NCBI GenBank assembly: GCA_005223185.1
Contig: NJBN01000006.1
Location: forward strand, 199,022-263,021
DNA: 64,000 nucleotides
DNA from: a candidate division LCP-89 bacterium B3_LCP
GTDB lineage: Bacteria; Electryoneota; B3-LCP
Reading direction: 5' to 3'
A program made the translations under genes and the position numbers. Below the pieces are notes generated by a model, which saw only the letters and a program-made list of their open reading frames with translations, had not been told where the DNA came from and made no database searches. Below are positions 1 through 8,712 of the stretch, in pieces (the first letter of the stretch is position 1; each line of letters starts with the position of its first letter).

Positions 1-399
1 AAACTGCAACCAGCCGGTATCCCGTTGTGAAAGCGAATCGTTCTGGTCGGTCCAGATGGTCCAGCCGGGAGCCATAGCGCGGTTGACGTCAGCCAACACG
101 ATGGGCAGGCGACCCAGCGAAGCCCAGTGGATGAGTTCATGCATCAGCGCCAGACCCTGTGCAGACGTTGCAGTAAACGTGCGTGCCCCTGCCTGCGCTG
201 CTCCGATGCAGCCCGCCAGCGCAGAATGTTCGGATTCCACTTTGATGAAGCTGGCTTCCAGTTTGCCTTCGTCAACCAAGTTGGCTAACTCTTCGATGAT
301 GGTGGTCTGCGGAGTGATGGGATAAGCGGCGATAACTTGCGCTCTGGCCCGCATCACACCCCAGGATACTGTCTGATTACCGGTTAAGACTTTTTGCAT
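1..399 (-). CDS. porA: 2-oxoacid (pyruvate):ferredoxin oxidoreductase alpha subunit, N-terminal part
   Basis: The minus strand reads from an ATG at 399 off the left edge (133 codons). The protein starts MQKVLTGNQTVSWGVMRARA and continues with AAYPITPQTTIIEELA and VESEHSALAGCIGAA, the hallmark of the alpha-subunit pyrimidine-binding domain of pyruvate/2-oxoacid:ferredoxin oxidoreductases. These enzymes convert pyruvate, CoA and oxidised ferredoxin to acetyl-CoA, CO2 and reduced ferredoxin in the cytoplasm. The upstream genes on the same strand encode the gamma subunit and a delta-like fusion, so this belongs to a split four-subunit enzyme; a beta subunit should follow beyond the window. Pyruvate is the likeliest substrate, but 2-ketoisovalerate or another 2-oxoacid cannot be excluded from this fragment. 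Confidence 0.9.
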   Translation of the reverse strand, partial: MQKVLTGNQTVSWGVMRARAQVIAAYPITPQTTIIEELANLVDEGKLEASFIKVESEHSALAGCIGAAQAGARTFTATSAQGLALMHELIHWASLGRLPIVLADVNRAMAPGWTIWTDQNDSLSQRDTGWLQF

Positions 400-454
400 G
401 GTGGATTATTTCTGTTATTGAAGAATCACAATTTTTATTTATAATCTCAAGTTA

Positions 455-1027
455 TCAACGTAATTTCAACCTCCACACCCCTCTGCCCGTCTTACCTCTA
501 CGGATGGCAACCTCAAAGCCTGCCTCTTCGAAGATCGGTTCCATGCCGGTCCAGGCGAAGGCATCGGGTGTGCGTTCTTTCTTCCGGGGAAGGGGATAAC
601 CTTCTATTGTATCGGCACCCTTTGTACGGGAATGTTTGACTGCGGCTTCCAACAGAGCTTTCGATACTCCCTGCCGTCTGTGCCCTTTAGCAATGAAGAA
701 ACATACTACAGACCAGACCGGTTCATCGTCCACTCTAGCCAGTACTCGCGATCTTTCCAGCGCCGGGAATCTCCCTCGGGGACCTACACAAATCCAGCCG
801 ACAGGTTCGCCATCCGAATAGGCAATCAGACCCGGTTCTTCCCCACTCCGGATAATTTCAAAGAATGCCTTGCGGTTGGCTTCTCCTTTGTTCCTCTCAA
901 ATTCGGAACGGCTCTGCCGCCACCACATGCACCAGCATCCCCCGCAAGCGCCCTTCGAACCGAACAATTTTTCAATATCACCCCATCGATCCGGGGTTAA
1001 AGACAGTATTTCAAGAGCAGTATTCAA
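455..1027 (-). CDS. GNAT-family N-acetyltransferase
   Basis: 190 residues. The segment VCFFIAKGHRRQGVSKALLE (about 107-126) is the acetyl-CoA-binding motif A of GNAT enzymes (V-x-x-F-x-I-x-x-x-x-R-x-x-G-V). A Cys/Trp-rich N-terminal stretch, GACGGCWCMWWR (about 26-37), is typical of one GNAT subfamily annotated only as 'GNAT family'. The substrate is unknown. The gene starts 9 bp after the GltD-PorD fusion and ends 55 bp before porA, so it is co-transcribed with the oxidoreductase and sits between its delta and alpha subunits. That position suggests, but does not show, a role linked to acetyl-CoA or to modification of the enzyme. Confidence 0.85.
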   Translation of the reverse strand: MNTALEILSLTPDRWGDIEKLFGSKGACGGCWCMWWRQSRSEFERNKGEANRKAFFEIIRSGEEPGLIAYSDGEPVGWICVGPRGRFPALERSRVLARVDDEPVWSVVCFFIAKGHRRQGVSKALLEAAVKHSRTKGADTIEGYPLPRKKERTPDAFAWTGMEPIFEEAGFEVAIRRGKTGRGVWRLKLR

Positions 1028-1036
1028 GGTATCCTA

Positions 1037-2740
1037 CTACAACACCTTAATGGAAATGGCACTGCGCGGGCATTCCGCCACACAGATACCGCAGCCTTTG
1101 CAGAACTCATAATTTATGGTGTAACCACCGTCAGGGTTTTTGGTAACAGCCGAATCGGGACAGAACACCAGGCAGTTATCGCATTCGGGACAGTTCCCAC
1201 AGGACATACAACGGCTGGTTTCATGAAGTACTTCCTCCTCAGTAAACCCGGAATATACCTCTTCGAAGTTCTTGACTCTATGCGGTATTTCGAGACCCTT
1301 TGGCTTCAATCGTTCCGCTGGTTCAAAGTAAACAGGATTGATCTCCTCCCATTCCACCTGATGCATACTGCGACCTTCGACAGAATGTTCAATAACTTCA
1401 CAGTCAGGTGGATCTTCGCCTTTGAGGAAGGCATCTATAGCCAAAGCTGTCTGGCGGCCGTGCCCAACAGCATGCGTTACAGTTCCGTCACCTGTAGCAG
1501 AATCGCCTCCGGCAAAAACATCCGGAAGGTTGGTGCGCCCGTAGCCGTCAACCAGGACACCCCAGCTTTCGGCTTTAACATCTGAAGTCAGATAGGACAG
1601 ATCGGGTTGTTCACCGATGGCGGTGATGACCATATCGGCTTCGACGTTGAAGTTCGATCCCTCTATTTCCACCGGACGGCGGCGACCTGAATCATCCGGT
1701 TCACCCAATTCCATGCGCACGCATTCTACCTTGACGATCTTGCCATTATCATTCCCGTAAACTCTCTTCGGCAGGGTCAAGAAATCTATGGGGATGCCTT
1801 CCTCTATGAGATCCTCAATTTCCTCCGCAATAGCGGGCATCTCTTCCCGCGAACGGCGATAGACAATCCTGGGTTTACAGCCCATTCGCAGTACCGATCG
1901 TGCTGCGTCCAGGGCGGTGTTACCGCCGCCAACGACCAGTATCTCATCTCCCAGACTGATTTCATCTTTAAAGGCAATTTTGCGCAGCACTTCAATCCCT
2001 GGGATGACGTCTTCCAGTTCCTGCCCTTCGGCGCCCAAATTGCGGGAAAGATGGAGACCTGTAGCAACGTAAACCGCATCGTGTTCAGCACGGATGTCTT
2101 CGAAGGTGATTTCTTTTCCTATGCGCGTATTGAGCTTCAGTTTCACACCGTGATCCAAGATGAAATCTATCTCCCTTGTGAGGATCTCCTTGGGCAGACG
2201 GTAATCAGGGATACCGACACGCATCATGCCACCAGGTTCAGATAGAGCTTCATAAACGGTTACACCGTAACCTCGGCGAGCCATCTGGTAGGCACAGGAA
2301 AGACCAGCAGGACCAGCTCCTACTACTCCAATTGATTTGTCTTTCTTATCCTCTAAAAATTCGGGTTCCAGTTTTTTATCGAAATTAACGTCCCCTAAGA
2401 ACCTCTCGATCATGTGAATGTTCAGCCTGCCGCCAAGGTTTTCCCTGTTACAGTTGACTTCACAAGGGTGAGGACAAACGCGACCGCAAGTCGCGGGGAA
2501 TGGATTGGTATTGAGTATAGTCTTCCAGCCCTCCTCATATTTGCCCTGAGTAGCAAGATGCAGGTATTTCACCACATCGGTGCCTGCGGGGCAGCCTAAG
2601 TTGCAAGGGGCTGATTTCTCCTCGTAATAGGGCTCAGCGTTACGCCAGGAGGCTGTTTTGTTAACACTCATCTTCCCCAGGGATGCTGCGGCTATGGGGA
2701 TGTCACGGTAGCTTTTTATGTTGACTTTTTCATCGTTCAT
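1037..2740 (-). CDS. GltD-like NAD(P)H oxidoreductase fused to a PorD-type 2x[4Fe-4S] ferredoxin domain
   Basis: 567 residues. The N-terminal cysteine region (CNLGCPAGTDVVKY; CGRVCPHPCEVNCNR, about 47-100) matches the Fe-S domain of glutamate synthase small subunits. It is followed by an FAD-binding GAGPAGLSCAYQMARRGY (about 140) and an NAD(P)H-binding GGGNTALDAARSVLRMG (about 275). The last ~60 residues hold two ferredoxin clusters (CMSCGNCPECDNC-x3-C and CKGCGICVAECP), corresponding to the delta subunit of 2-oxoacid:ferredoxin oxidoreductase. No separate porD is present, so this protein probably replaces it and could pass electrons between the oxidoreductase and NAD(P)H. It lies 50 bp downstream of porG. 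An independent glutamate synthase role is unlikely, because no large subunit is nearby. Confidence 0.88.
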   Translation of the reverse strand: MNDEKVNIKSYRDIPIAAASLGKMSVNKTASWRNAEPYYEEKSAPCNLGCPAGTDVVKYLHLATQGKYEEGWKTILNTNPFPATCGRVCPHPCEVNCNRENLGGRLNIHMIERFLGDVNFDKKLEPEFLEDKKDKSIGVVGAGPAGLSCAYQMARRGYGVTVYEALSEPGGMMRVGIPDYRLPKEILTREIDFILDHGVKLKLNTRIGKEITFEDIRAEHDAVYVATGLHLSRNLGAEGQELEDVIPGIEVLRKIAFKDEISLGDEILVVGGGNTALDAARSVLRMGCKPRIVYRRSREEMPAIAEEIEDLIEEGIPIDFLTLPKRVYGNDNGKIVKVECVRMELGEPDDSGRRRPVEIEGSNFNVEADMVITAIGEQPDLSYLTSDVKAESWGVLVDGYGRTNLPDVFAGGDSATGDGTVTHAVGHGRQTALAIDAFLKGEDPPDCEVIEHSVEGRSMHQVEWEEINPVYFEPAERLKPKGLEIPHRVKNFEEVYSGFTEEEVLHETSRCMSCGNCPECDNCLVFCPDSAVTKNPDGGYTINYEFCKGCGICVAECPRSAISIKVL

Positions 2741-2790
2741 GATGATCTATAAGGTTTAAACCGAATTCTCCTTGTTATAAATATTCAGAC

Positions 2791-3348
2791 TCAGATGGCT
2801 ACTGCTTCAACTGAGTTATACGCTTCGATGGCAGCGGCGGCATTGGCTTCAGGCTTGACCGGCGCTTCCTCCTTCACAGCCGCCACGACTGAATCCAGGC
2901 TTACTATTCCGGTAATCTTCGCCAGGGCGCCCAGTATGGCAGTATTCACTATTGGCTGAGTGATAGATCCTAACTTGTGATTTATGGCAATGCGGGCAGC
3001 ATTGACAGCTACTGGATGGAAATCAGACGGGAAATTAAACTCGGAAACGTCCTTATCAGTATTGATGATGATAATCCCGTCTTTTTTCAACCCTTGAGTA
3101 ACGTCGAAATGCTGTATGAGGGAAGGATCTAAGATCACTATGTGATCCGGTTCATACACCTGGTTGCGAAGCCGTATGGGTTCATCAGATATGCGCACGA
3201 AGGTCATCACCGGTGCTCCCCTGCGTTCCACTCCGAAAGTCGGGAAAGTCTGCACATGCTTTCCTTCTTTAAATAGAGAGACTGCCATGAGCTTACCTGC
3301 GACAACGCCTCCTTGTCCACCTCGACTGTGAAATCGAAATTCGACCAT
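2791..3348 (-). CDS. porG: 2-oxoacid (pyruvate):ferredoxin oxidoreductase gamma subunit
   Basis: 185 residues, the usual size for a free-standing gamma subunit. MVEFRFHSRGGQGGVVAGKL at the start and TFPTFGVERRGAPVMTFVRIS (about 35-55) are diagnostic of this family, which forms the CoA-interacting gamma subunit. It is the first gene of the minus-strand group porG - GltD/PorD fusion - GNAT - porA. It acts in the cytoplasm in acetyl-CoA formation or reductive carboxylation, supplying or using reduced ferredoxin. The ATG at 3348 has only a weak ribosome-binding site. There is a 59-bp gap to the radical SAM gene upstream, so both could be on one transcript. Confidence 0.92.
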   Translation of the reverse strand: MVEFRFHSRGGQGGVVAGKLMAVSLFKEGKHVQTFPTFGVERRGAPVMTFVRISDEPIRLRNQVYEPDHIVILDPSLIQHFDVTQGLKKDGIIIINTDKDVSEFNFPSDFHPVAVNAARIAINHKLGSITQPIVNTAILGALAKITGIVSLDSVVAAVKEEAPVKPEANAAAAIEAYNSVEAVAI

Positions 3349-3407
3349 GATATAAGTACGTTTTTTATGTTATGTTGTTGCTTCTAATCTATAATTCACG
3401 CTACGGG

Positions 3408-4520
3408 TTACAATGGAATTTCTTCCATGTCATCAGTTACCTGAATTACCCTTGAACGACCGTGCGGGTTATAATCGTGATCTATGCTGCCGAATTTGTA
3501 CATGACGTTGGAATCACGGCGTAAAACGTTCTTCCAGGAAATACCGGTTATCGGTGTACGGGTAGGAAGAAAATGCAGGAGATCCACTCCAATTTTTCGA
3601 GCATGATTTACGGTAGCACGTAGAGATTTATCTGAATCATTCCAGCGGAAATATAGATACTGCCACACTATATAAGGATGTGCTAAACCTTTAGTCTGAC
3701 GCTTATTCACCAGACGTTCCATCGCGGATAATGCTCGTTTCAGATCCCCACCTTTTCGGTACTTAACGTATTCTTCCTGGGTGATTCCATCCACTGAGAA
3801 CAGAACGATATCCAATGGAGTATTCAGCAGCTTTTCTACATTATTTTCATTATCCAGAGGAATTCCGTTGGTAGAGATTGATACGATAACTTCAGGAAAA
3901 CGTTCCTTCAGGTAGCTAACATAGTCGTAAATATTTTTATCCAGAAATGGTTCTCCAAAACCGAAGAAAAGAACGAATTTATTTGTCTTATGCTTTATTA
4001 TTTCATCGAGCATGCGGTAAACCGTATCTGGCGACAGCCTGGCGTTACCGCGATGCTTCTCCACTTCATCGCGACGACAGATGGCACATTCGAGATTACA
4101 AACGGGGGTGGTCTCAATATGAGTATTCCAGAAAAAAGGAGTAATATCGTAAATATCATCTGAGGGCTTTTTAATCTTTTCAAAAGCAAAGCAAACCGCA
4201 CAGTGCCTCAAAGGCAATCTATTATTTCGGAAGCTTTTGCGTAAATCTTCAAATCCTTTGCCTTTCCAGATATCTTCAACAGACGAATCATTCACGTTAC
4301 CTAAATTGATCAGTCCGTGATCGGCACATACACAGGTAACTTCTCCATTGGCAAAGATCAGAGCGTTTCGTCCCTCAAAGATATTCCTGCAATGAAAGCG
4401 CACGGACGGTCGTAAAGGACGATAGACAAAATGGTAGAAAGCTCGTAGAAGTTCCTTCGCAACTATACGGAATAAGACGTTAAATCGGTAAGTTATCCCA
4501 GGGTTTGGATTATTTTTCAT
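3408..4520 (-). CDS. Radical SAM protein with the SPASM-like cysteine region in front of the SAM domain
   Basis: The ATG at 4520 gives 370 residues; the frame stays open upstream to 4628, but those codons would overlap the divergent promoter space. The radical SAM signature CNLECAIC (C-x3-C-x2-C) is followed by GFGEPFLDKNI and STNGIPLD, typical of the SPASM/twitch subclass. Unusually, a segment resembling a SPASM domain (GEVTCVCADHGLINLGNVND, then HCAVCFAF) precedes the SAM domain instead of following it. The substrate is unknown; relatives mature peptides or act in cofactor and cell-envelope pathways. It is divergently transcribed from priA across 231 bp. Family membership is confident, function is not. 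Confidence 0.82.
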   Translation of the reverse strand: MKNNPNPGITYRFNVLFRIVAKELLRAFYHFVYRPLRPSVRFHCRNIFEGRNALIFANGEVTCVCADHGLINLGNVNDSSVEDIWKGKGFEDLRKSFRNNRLPLRHCAVCFAFEKIKKPSDDIYDITPFFWNTHIETTPVCNLECAICRRDEVEKHRGNARLSPDTVYRMLDEIIKHKTNKFVLFFGFGEPFLDKNIYDYVSYLKERFPEVIVSISTNGIPLDNENNVEKLLNTPLDIVLFSVDGITQEEYVKYRKGGDLKRALSAMERLVNKRQTKGLAHPYIVWQYLYFRWNDSDKSLRATVNHARKIGVDLLHFLPTRTPITGISWKNVLRRDSNVMYKFGSIDHDYNPHGRSRVIQVTDDMEEIPL

Positions 4521-4751
4521 TTTACCATGATATGTCGGTCGGTGCGGCTTTCTAAGATAAAGAATAATTGCCCGCTTTTCAAGGAAAAATTGGAAAAGAT
4601 GGTGAACCGGGCGGAGCTGAAGTATCATCGTGCAGGTTTTCGGTCAATATTGCAGCCTGCACAAAGGACTTGCATTCGATGTAAGAAAAGCGTATTTTAC
4701 GCTCAGGTATGTTTTATAACCAGGGATTCCGACAACAAAACAATTAGATTT

Positions 4752-7004
4752 ATGCCTAATTTCCTACAGGTGGCATTACCGCTACCTATAGACAAGACCT
4801 TCGTTTACCGATTCCCCCCGGAATTACAGAGCCACGTTCAACCCGGCTGCCGCGCAGTAGTACCGTTCGGCAGAAGAGTTTTGACGGGAATAATAGTTGA
4901 CGATCCTGTCGAAGATCTTCCCGATAAACAGATTCGTGACGTCCTGGATCTACCGGATATTGATCCTCTGCTGCCGGAAGACATACTGCAACTAGCTCAT
5001 TGGATTAAAGATTATTACCTGTGTTCCTGGGGTGAAGCCTTAAAGGCGGCGTTACCTTCCGGTCATCTAAAAAAAGGAAAAGGGACGGCAATTCTCATCG
5101 AAGAGCGAATTTCTGCGGCAGATGGATTGATTCCCGATAACCTGCTTAAGAGAGCTGGTGAACTTGATGGTCGAGCGCCACGCCAGGCGGAGATGCTGCG
5201 TGTTGTAGTCGAGTCGGTAGTGAGTTTACCTGCAGGGGAACTATTACAGCGGTCAGGCGGACAGCGTTCCGCACTTAAATCACTGTTATCGGCGGGATTA
5301 CTTCAATCACAGAGAACTCAGGTTAAGCGTTATCCCACATTAGAAGCCTTATCGATAAGAGATGAAGCTCCCCTTCCCACGCCAAACGAAGATCAGCAGA
5401 AAGCCATCGAAACAATCAGCAGAAGCATCGAAGCAGGTGCGAATCAAACGTTTCTCCTTTACGGCGTTACCGGATCAGGCAAAACACTGGTTTATCAAAA
5501 GGCAATCGAGGAGGTTATCGAGCAGGGCGGCACTGCGTTGGTGCTGATCCCTGAAATATCCTTAACACCGCAACTGGTGGGGAGATTCCGATCACATTTC
5601 GGTGACAGGATCGCGCTGCAGCACTCCGCCATGCCAGCGGGTGAACGCCTGGACGTATGGAATGGCATCCGCAGTGGAGAGTTCCCTGTAGTTATAGGTG
5701 CACGTTCAGCACTGTTCGCTCCGTTGAAGAATCTAAAGTTGATAGTGGTGGATGAAGAAGGAGATTCCAGCTTTAAGCAGAATGAACCTAATCCTCGATA
5801 CAACGCCAGGGACGCAGCGTTGGTACGAGCCAAAATGAACAACGCCGTGGCAATCTTAGGCAGCGCTACTCCCAGTCTGGAATCATTTTATAATGCCGAA
5901 GGGAGCAGATATACCTTATTGGAACTTCCCACGCGTGTGGATAACGCTTCCATACCCGAAATAAATTTTACGCTGCCATCCAACAGCCGCACCGGTGTTT
6001 TAGGCAAGGTGCTTAAAAAGGCGATTTCAGAAAAAATAGCAAATGGGGAACAGGTAATTCTCCTCCACAATCGACGTGGTTTTTTCACCTTTGTTTTCTG
6101 CCCATTCTGTGACCATATTCTGCAGTGCCGTCATTGTGAAATATCACTAACGTATCACCATACGGACAGGATGCTACGCTGCCATGTCTGCGGATATGAT
6201 GCTCCGCCGCCGAGATTGTGTCCCGAATGCAGTGGCGCGCTACGTTATACCGGTAGCGGCACACAACGGCTTGAAGATGACTTAAAGGGGATACTACCTC
6301 TGGAAGAAACCGTAAGGTTAGATGCCGATACCACCCAGCGGAAGGGCTCGCATCATAGCATCCTCAAGATGTTCGCTGCCGGTGAGAAATCGGTGCTGTT
6401 AGGAACGAAAATGGTAGCCAGAGGACACGATTACCCCAGGGTTACGTTAGTAGGAATAGTAGCAGCGGATGCTGAACTCTTCTTCCCTGATTTCCGTAGC
6501 GATGAAAGGTCCTATGCCATGTTCCTGCAAGCTGCGGGGCGTGCCGGCAGGTCCGCAGAAAATGCCAATCCAGCGCAGGTTTTGGTGCAGACCTGGATGC
6601 CGGAAAACCGGGTTCTGCAATTGGTTAAATCGGGTGATTACCGTACCTTTTACGAAGGGGAGATAAAGCTGCGGCGCAGTTTAGGTTATCCTCCTTGTGG
6701 GGGGATGATTCTCTTCGTATTTTCTGCAAAAAGTGAAGAGAAAGCAAAAAAATCGGCCAAAGATTTTATACTTAAGGCTAAGCAGGATATTCCCAGGGGT
6801 AACTGGCTTGGTCCAGCACCGGCATTCCGCTTGCGCGTGAGGGATCGTTACCGATACCAGGTTTTCCTGAAATTCGACTTGAAACAGAGGTCTCCGAAAT
6901 CATCCCTGCGCGTGAAACTACGGGAGATGCTTAACAAATTCAAGGCAGAAATCGGGAAGGACGTTAATATGACGATTGATGTGGATCCAATCCAGCTTCT
7001 CTGA
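4752..7004 (+). CDS. priA: Primosomal replication-restart helicase PriA
   Basis: The ATG at 4752 gives 750 residues starting MPNFLQVALPLPIDKTFVYR, which matches the 3'-DNA-binding domain of PriA; the open frame begins earlier (4527), but those extra residues do not look like PriA. It has a Walker A GVTGSGKT (about 238-245), zinc-binding cysteine pairs (CPFCDHILQCRHC, CHVCGY, CPECSG, about 455-500) and helicase motifs LGTKMVARGHDYP and QAAGRAGR. PriA reloads the replisome at stalled forks. One oddity: the helicase motif II, normally DEEH, reads DEEG (334-337, VVDEEGDSSFKQ). The gene is full length with no frameshift, so it is probably functional. Confidence 0.95.
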   Translation: MPNFLQVALPLPIDKTFVYRFPPELQSHVQPGCRAVVPFGRRVLTGIIVDDPVEDLPDKQIRDVLDLPDIDPLLPEDILQLAHWIKDYYLCSWGEALKAALPSGHLKKGKGTAILIEERISAADGLIPDNLLKRAGELDGRAPRQAEMLRVVVESVVSLPAGELLQRSGGQRSALKSLLSAGLLQSQRTQVKRYPTLEALSIRDEAPLPTPNEDQQKAIETISRSIEAGANQTFLLYGVTGSGKTLVYQKAIEEVIEQGGTALVLIPEISLTPQLVGRFRSHFGDRIALQHSAMPAGERLDVWNGIRSGEFPVVIGARSALFAPLKNLKLIVVDEEGDSSFKQNEPNPRYNARDAALVRAKMNNAVAILGSATPSLESFYNAEGSRYTLLELPTRVDNASIPEINFTLPSNSRTGVLGKVLKKAISEKIANGEQVILLHNRRGFFTFVFCPFCDHILQCRHCEISLTYHHTDRMLRCHVCGYDAPPPRLCPECSGALRYTGSGTQRLEDDLKGILPLEETVRLDADTTQRKGSHHSILKMFAAGEKSVLLGTKMVARGHDYPRVTLVGIVAADAELFFPDFRSDERSYAMFLQAAGRAGRSAENANPAQVLVQTWMPENRVLQLVKSGDYRTFYEGEIKLRRSLGYPPCGGMILFVFSAKSEEKAKKSAKDFILKAKQDIPRGNWLGPAPAFRLRVRDRYRYQVFLKFDLKQRSPKSSLRVKLREMLNKFKAEIGKDVNMTIDVDPIQLL

Positions 7005-7087
7005 AGTTACATAATACAGTGTAAGATTGTATAGAAAAGGGAGAAGGAAAAACGGAAACCAAAATTAAGAAACCCGTCACCCTCCGC

Positions 7088-7729
7088 ATGGTTCAAAGCC
7101 ATCCTAAAGTCAAGATGCTGATGGATAAGGCAAATGAATTCTTAGGAGTGATCGGGTACACAGAACACGGCAATCGCCATGGCAAGGTGGTGGCAAAGAC
7201 CGCCGGAAATATTTTAGAATCTTTAGGTGACGACGAACGCATCCGGGAATTGACTACCATAGCGGGGTATCTGCATGATATCGGCAACGTTATAAACCGC
7301 GACCATCACGCTCAATCTGGAGCTTTAATCGCCGGTCAGATACTGGAAGAGTTGGAAATGCCTTTTGAGGAGTCCATCGAAGTTATAGGCGCCATAGGCA
7401 ACCATCACGAAGAGGACGGCACTCCGGTCAGCCGCATCACTGCCGCATTGATCCTAGCGGATAAAGCGGACGTGCATCGTTCCCGTGTGAGAACCACGCG
7501 CACGCTGAAAACCGACATACACGACCGCGTTAACTATGCTGCCACTAAGTCCATAGTTAAAGTGGATTCAGGTAACGGGATTACCCTGGAAGTAAAAGTT
7601 GACAACCGCATCGCTTCGGTGATGGAATACTTTGAAATCTTCATGGAGAGAATGCTGATATCCAAAAAAGCCGCCAATTTCTTGGGACGGGAATTCCATC
7701 TCGATATCAACGGAAACCACTTGCTTTAA
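7088..7729 (+). CDS. HD-domain phosphohydrolase
   Basis: 213 residues from the ATG at 7088. The HD-domain metal-binding pattern is visible as H19/H23 in YTEHGNRHG, H-D in AGYLHDIGNVINRDHH and H-x in IGNHHEEDG, so a metal-dependent phosphohydrolase on a nucleotide or phosphoester is likely; the substrate is unknown. The ATG lacks a good ribosome-binding site. The same frame is open back to about 7025, and a GGGAGAAGG at 7039-7047 sits just upstream of an in-frame ACG at 7052, which would add twelve residues (ETKIKKPVTLR) resembling the family's usual N-terminus; the true start may be there. One base separates it from the next gene, so they are probably translationally coupled. Confidence 0.85.
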   Translation: MVQSHPKVKMLMDKANEFLGVIGYTEHGNRHGKVVAKTAGNILESLGDDERIRELTTIAGYLHDIGNVINRDHHAQSGALIAGQILEELEMPFEESIEVIGAIGNHHEEDGTPVSRITAALILADKADVHRSRVRTTRTLKTDIHDRVNYAATKSIVKVDSGNGITLEVKVDNRIASVMEYFEIFMERMLISKKAANFLGREFHLDINGNHLL

Positions 7730-7730
7730 T

Positions 7731-8642
7731 ATGTCTAAATTCAGATGGGTTCTCGTAATCATATTACTGCTTCAGAGTGCTGCGGCATCTTTGACAACCC
7801 GTGATTGGAAAGAGGAGAGCAACGCTCATTTCCAGGTCTATCACCACGATACCGACGCCAGCAACGTTACCGCTCTGTTAAAAGCATTGATACCGATTAA
7901 GATTGATCTTGAGGAACAACTGCAAATCAAGTTAGCTTTCCCGGCACGGATCTTTCTCACTTCAAACCAGGAAGAATTTGATCGTATAACCGGAGGACGG
8001 TTACCTGTCTGGTCTCAGGGAGTGTCCTTCCCTACAACCGGAGTAATTGTGCTCAAGTCACCGGGATTTTCTCATGACATGAGCACCTTTCATAAAACTG
8101 CAGCACATGAACTGGTTCATCTAATAATCGGGGTTAGAACGGGCAATAACATTCCCCGCTGGTTAAATGAGGGTTTGGCGCAGATGCTTTCAGGAGAAGG
8201 TCCGGGCAAGCCCATGGCGCGTCTTTCCCGAGCGCTCTGGTCGGGTACGCTCATCTCTCTTAAATCGATTGAACACGTTGATTCTTTCTCTCACAGTCAA
8301 GCGGACCTGGCTTACCTACAGAGCTATCATGCAGCGGAGTTTCTCATAAAACAGTACGGCTGGGAAGCATTGCATGAAATAATGGGCTACCTGAATCAGA
8401 ATCTACCGTTCGATGATGCGCTTTACCGGACATTGGAGATGGATTCTACAGGTTTTGAAGCTGCCTGGCTGGCGAGTCTGAATAGATCTTACCGCTGGGT
8501 TATTTTATTAGATCTTCATCTTTACCTTTTCTTAGGCGCCACCATCCTGGTAATTGCGGCGGGTATCAGCGTCATCAGGCGCCGCAAGAAGATTTACCGG
8601 AAGTGGGAAGCTGAGGATGGACCGCAGGAGGATATATTTTAA
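7731..8642 (+). CDS. Membrane-anchored peptidase MA-like zinc metalloprotease
   Basis: 303 residues. A signal peptide or N-terminal anchor covers about 5-20. The zinc motif AAHELVHLIIG (H126-E127-x2-H130) is followed by a third ligand candidate, E147, in RWLNEGLA, the arrangement of the gluzincin-type 'peptidase MA' family. A C-terminal hydrophobic helix (about 255-280, LYLFLGATILVIAAGISVI) is followed by Arg/Lys residues, so the catalytic domain should face the periplasm and be tethered to the inner membrane. It starts two bases after the HD gene and is followed by the outer-membrane protein gene at 8713. The substrate is unknown; a role in envelope protein processing is an inference. Confidence 0.8.
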   Translation: MSKFRWVLVIILLLQSAAASLTTRDWKEESNAHFQVYHHDTDASNVTALLKALIPIKIDLEEQLQIKLAFPARIFLTSNQEEFDRITGGRLPVWSQGVSFPTTGVIVLKSPGFSHDMSTFHKTAAHELVHLIIGVRTGNNIPRWLNEGLAQMLSGEGPGKPMARLSRALWSGTLISLKSIEHVDSFSHSQADLAYLQSYHAAEFLIKQYGWEALHEIMGYLNQNLPFDDALYRTLEMDSTGFEAAWLASLNRSYRWVILLDLHLYLFLGATILVIAAGISVIRRRKKIYRKWEAEDGPQEDIF

Positions 8643-8712
8643 AGAAATATCTTGTTTTTTTACCATTTTTCGATAATTTGTATAGGACATTCATCTCGTA
8701 AAAAGGTACATT

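Noticed and set aside
632-1000. Open frames on the plus strand opposite the GNAT gene
   Set aside because: They mirror the codon pattern of the real gene and have no recognisable protein features.
4527-4751. An N-terminal extension of PriA
   Set aside because: The extra residues do not resemble PriA and overlap the region needed for the divergent promoters.
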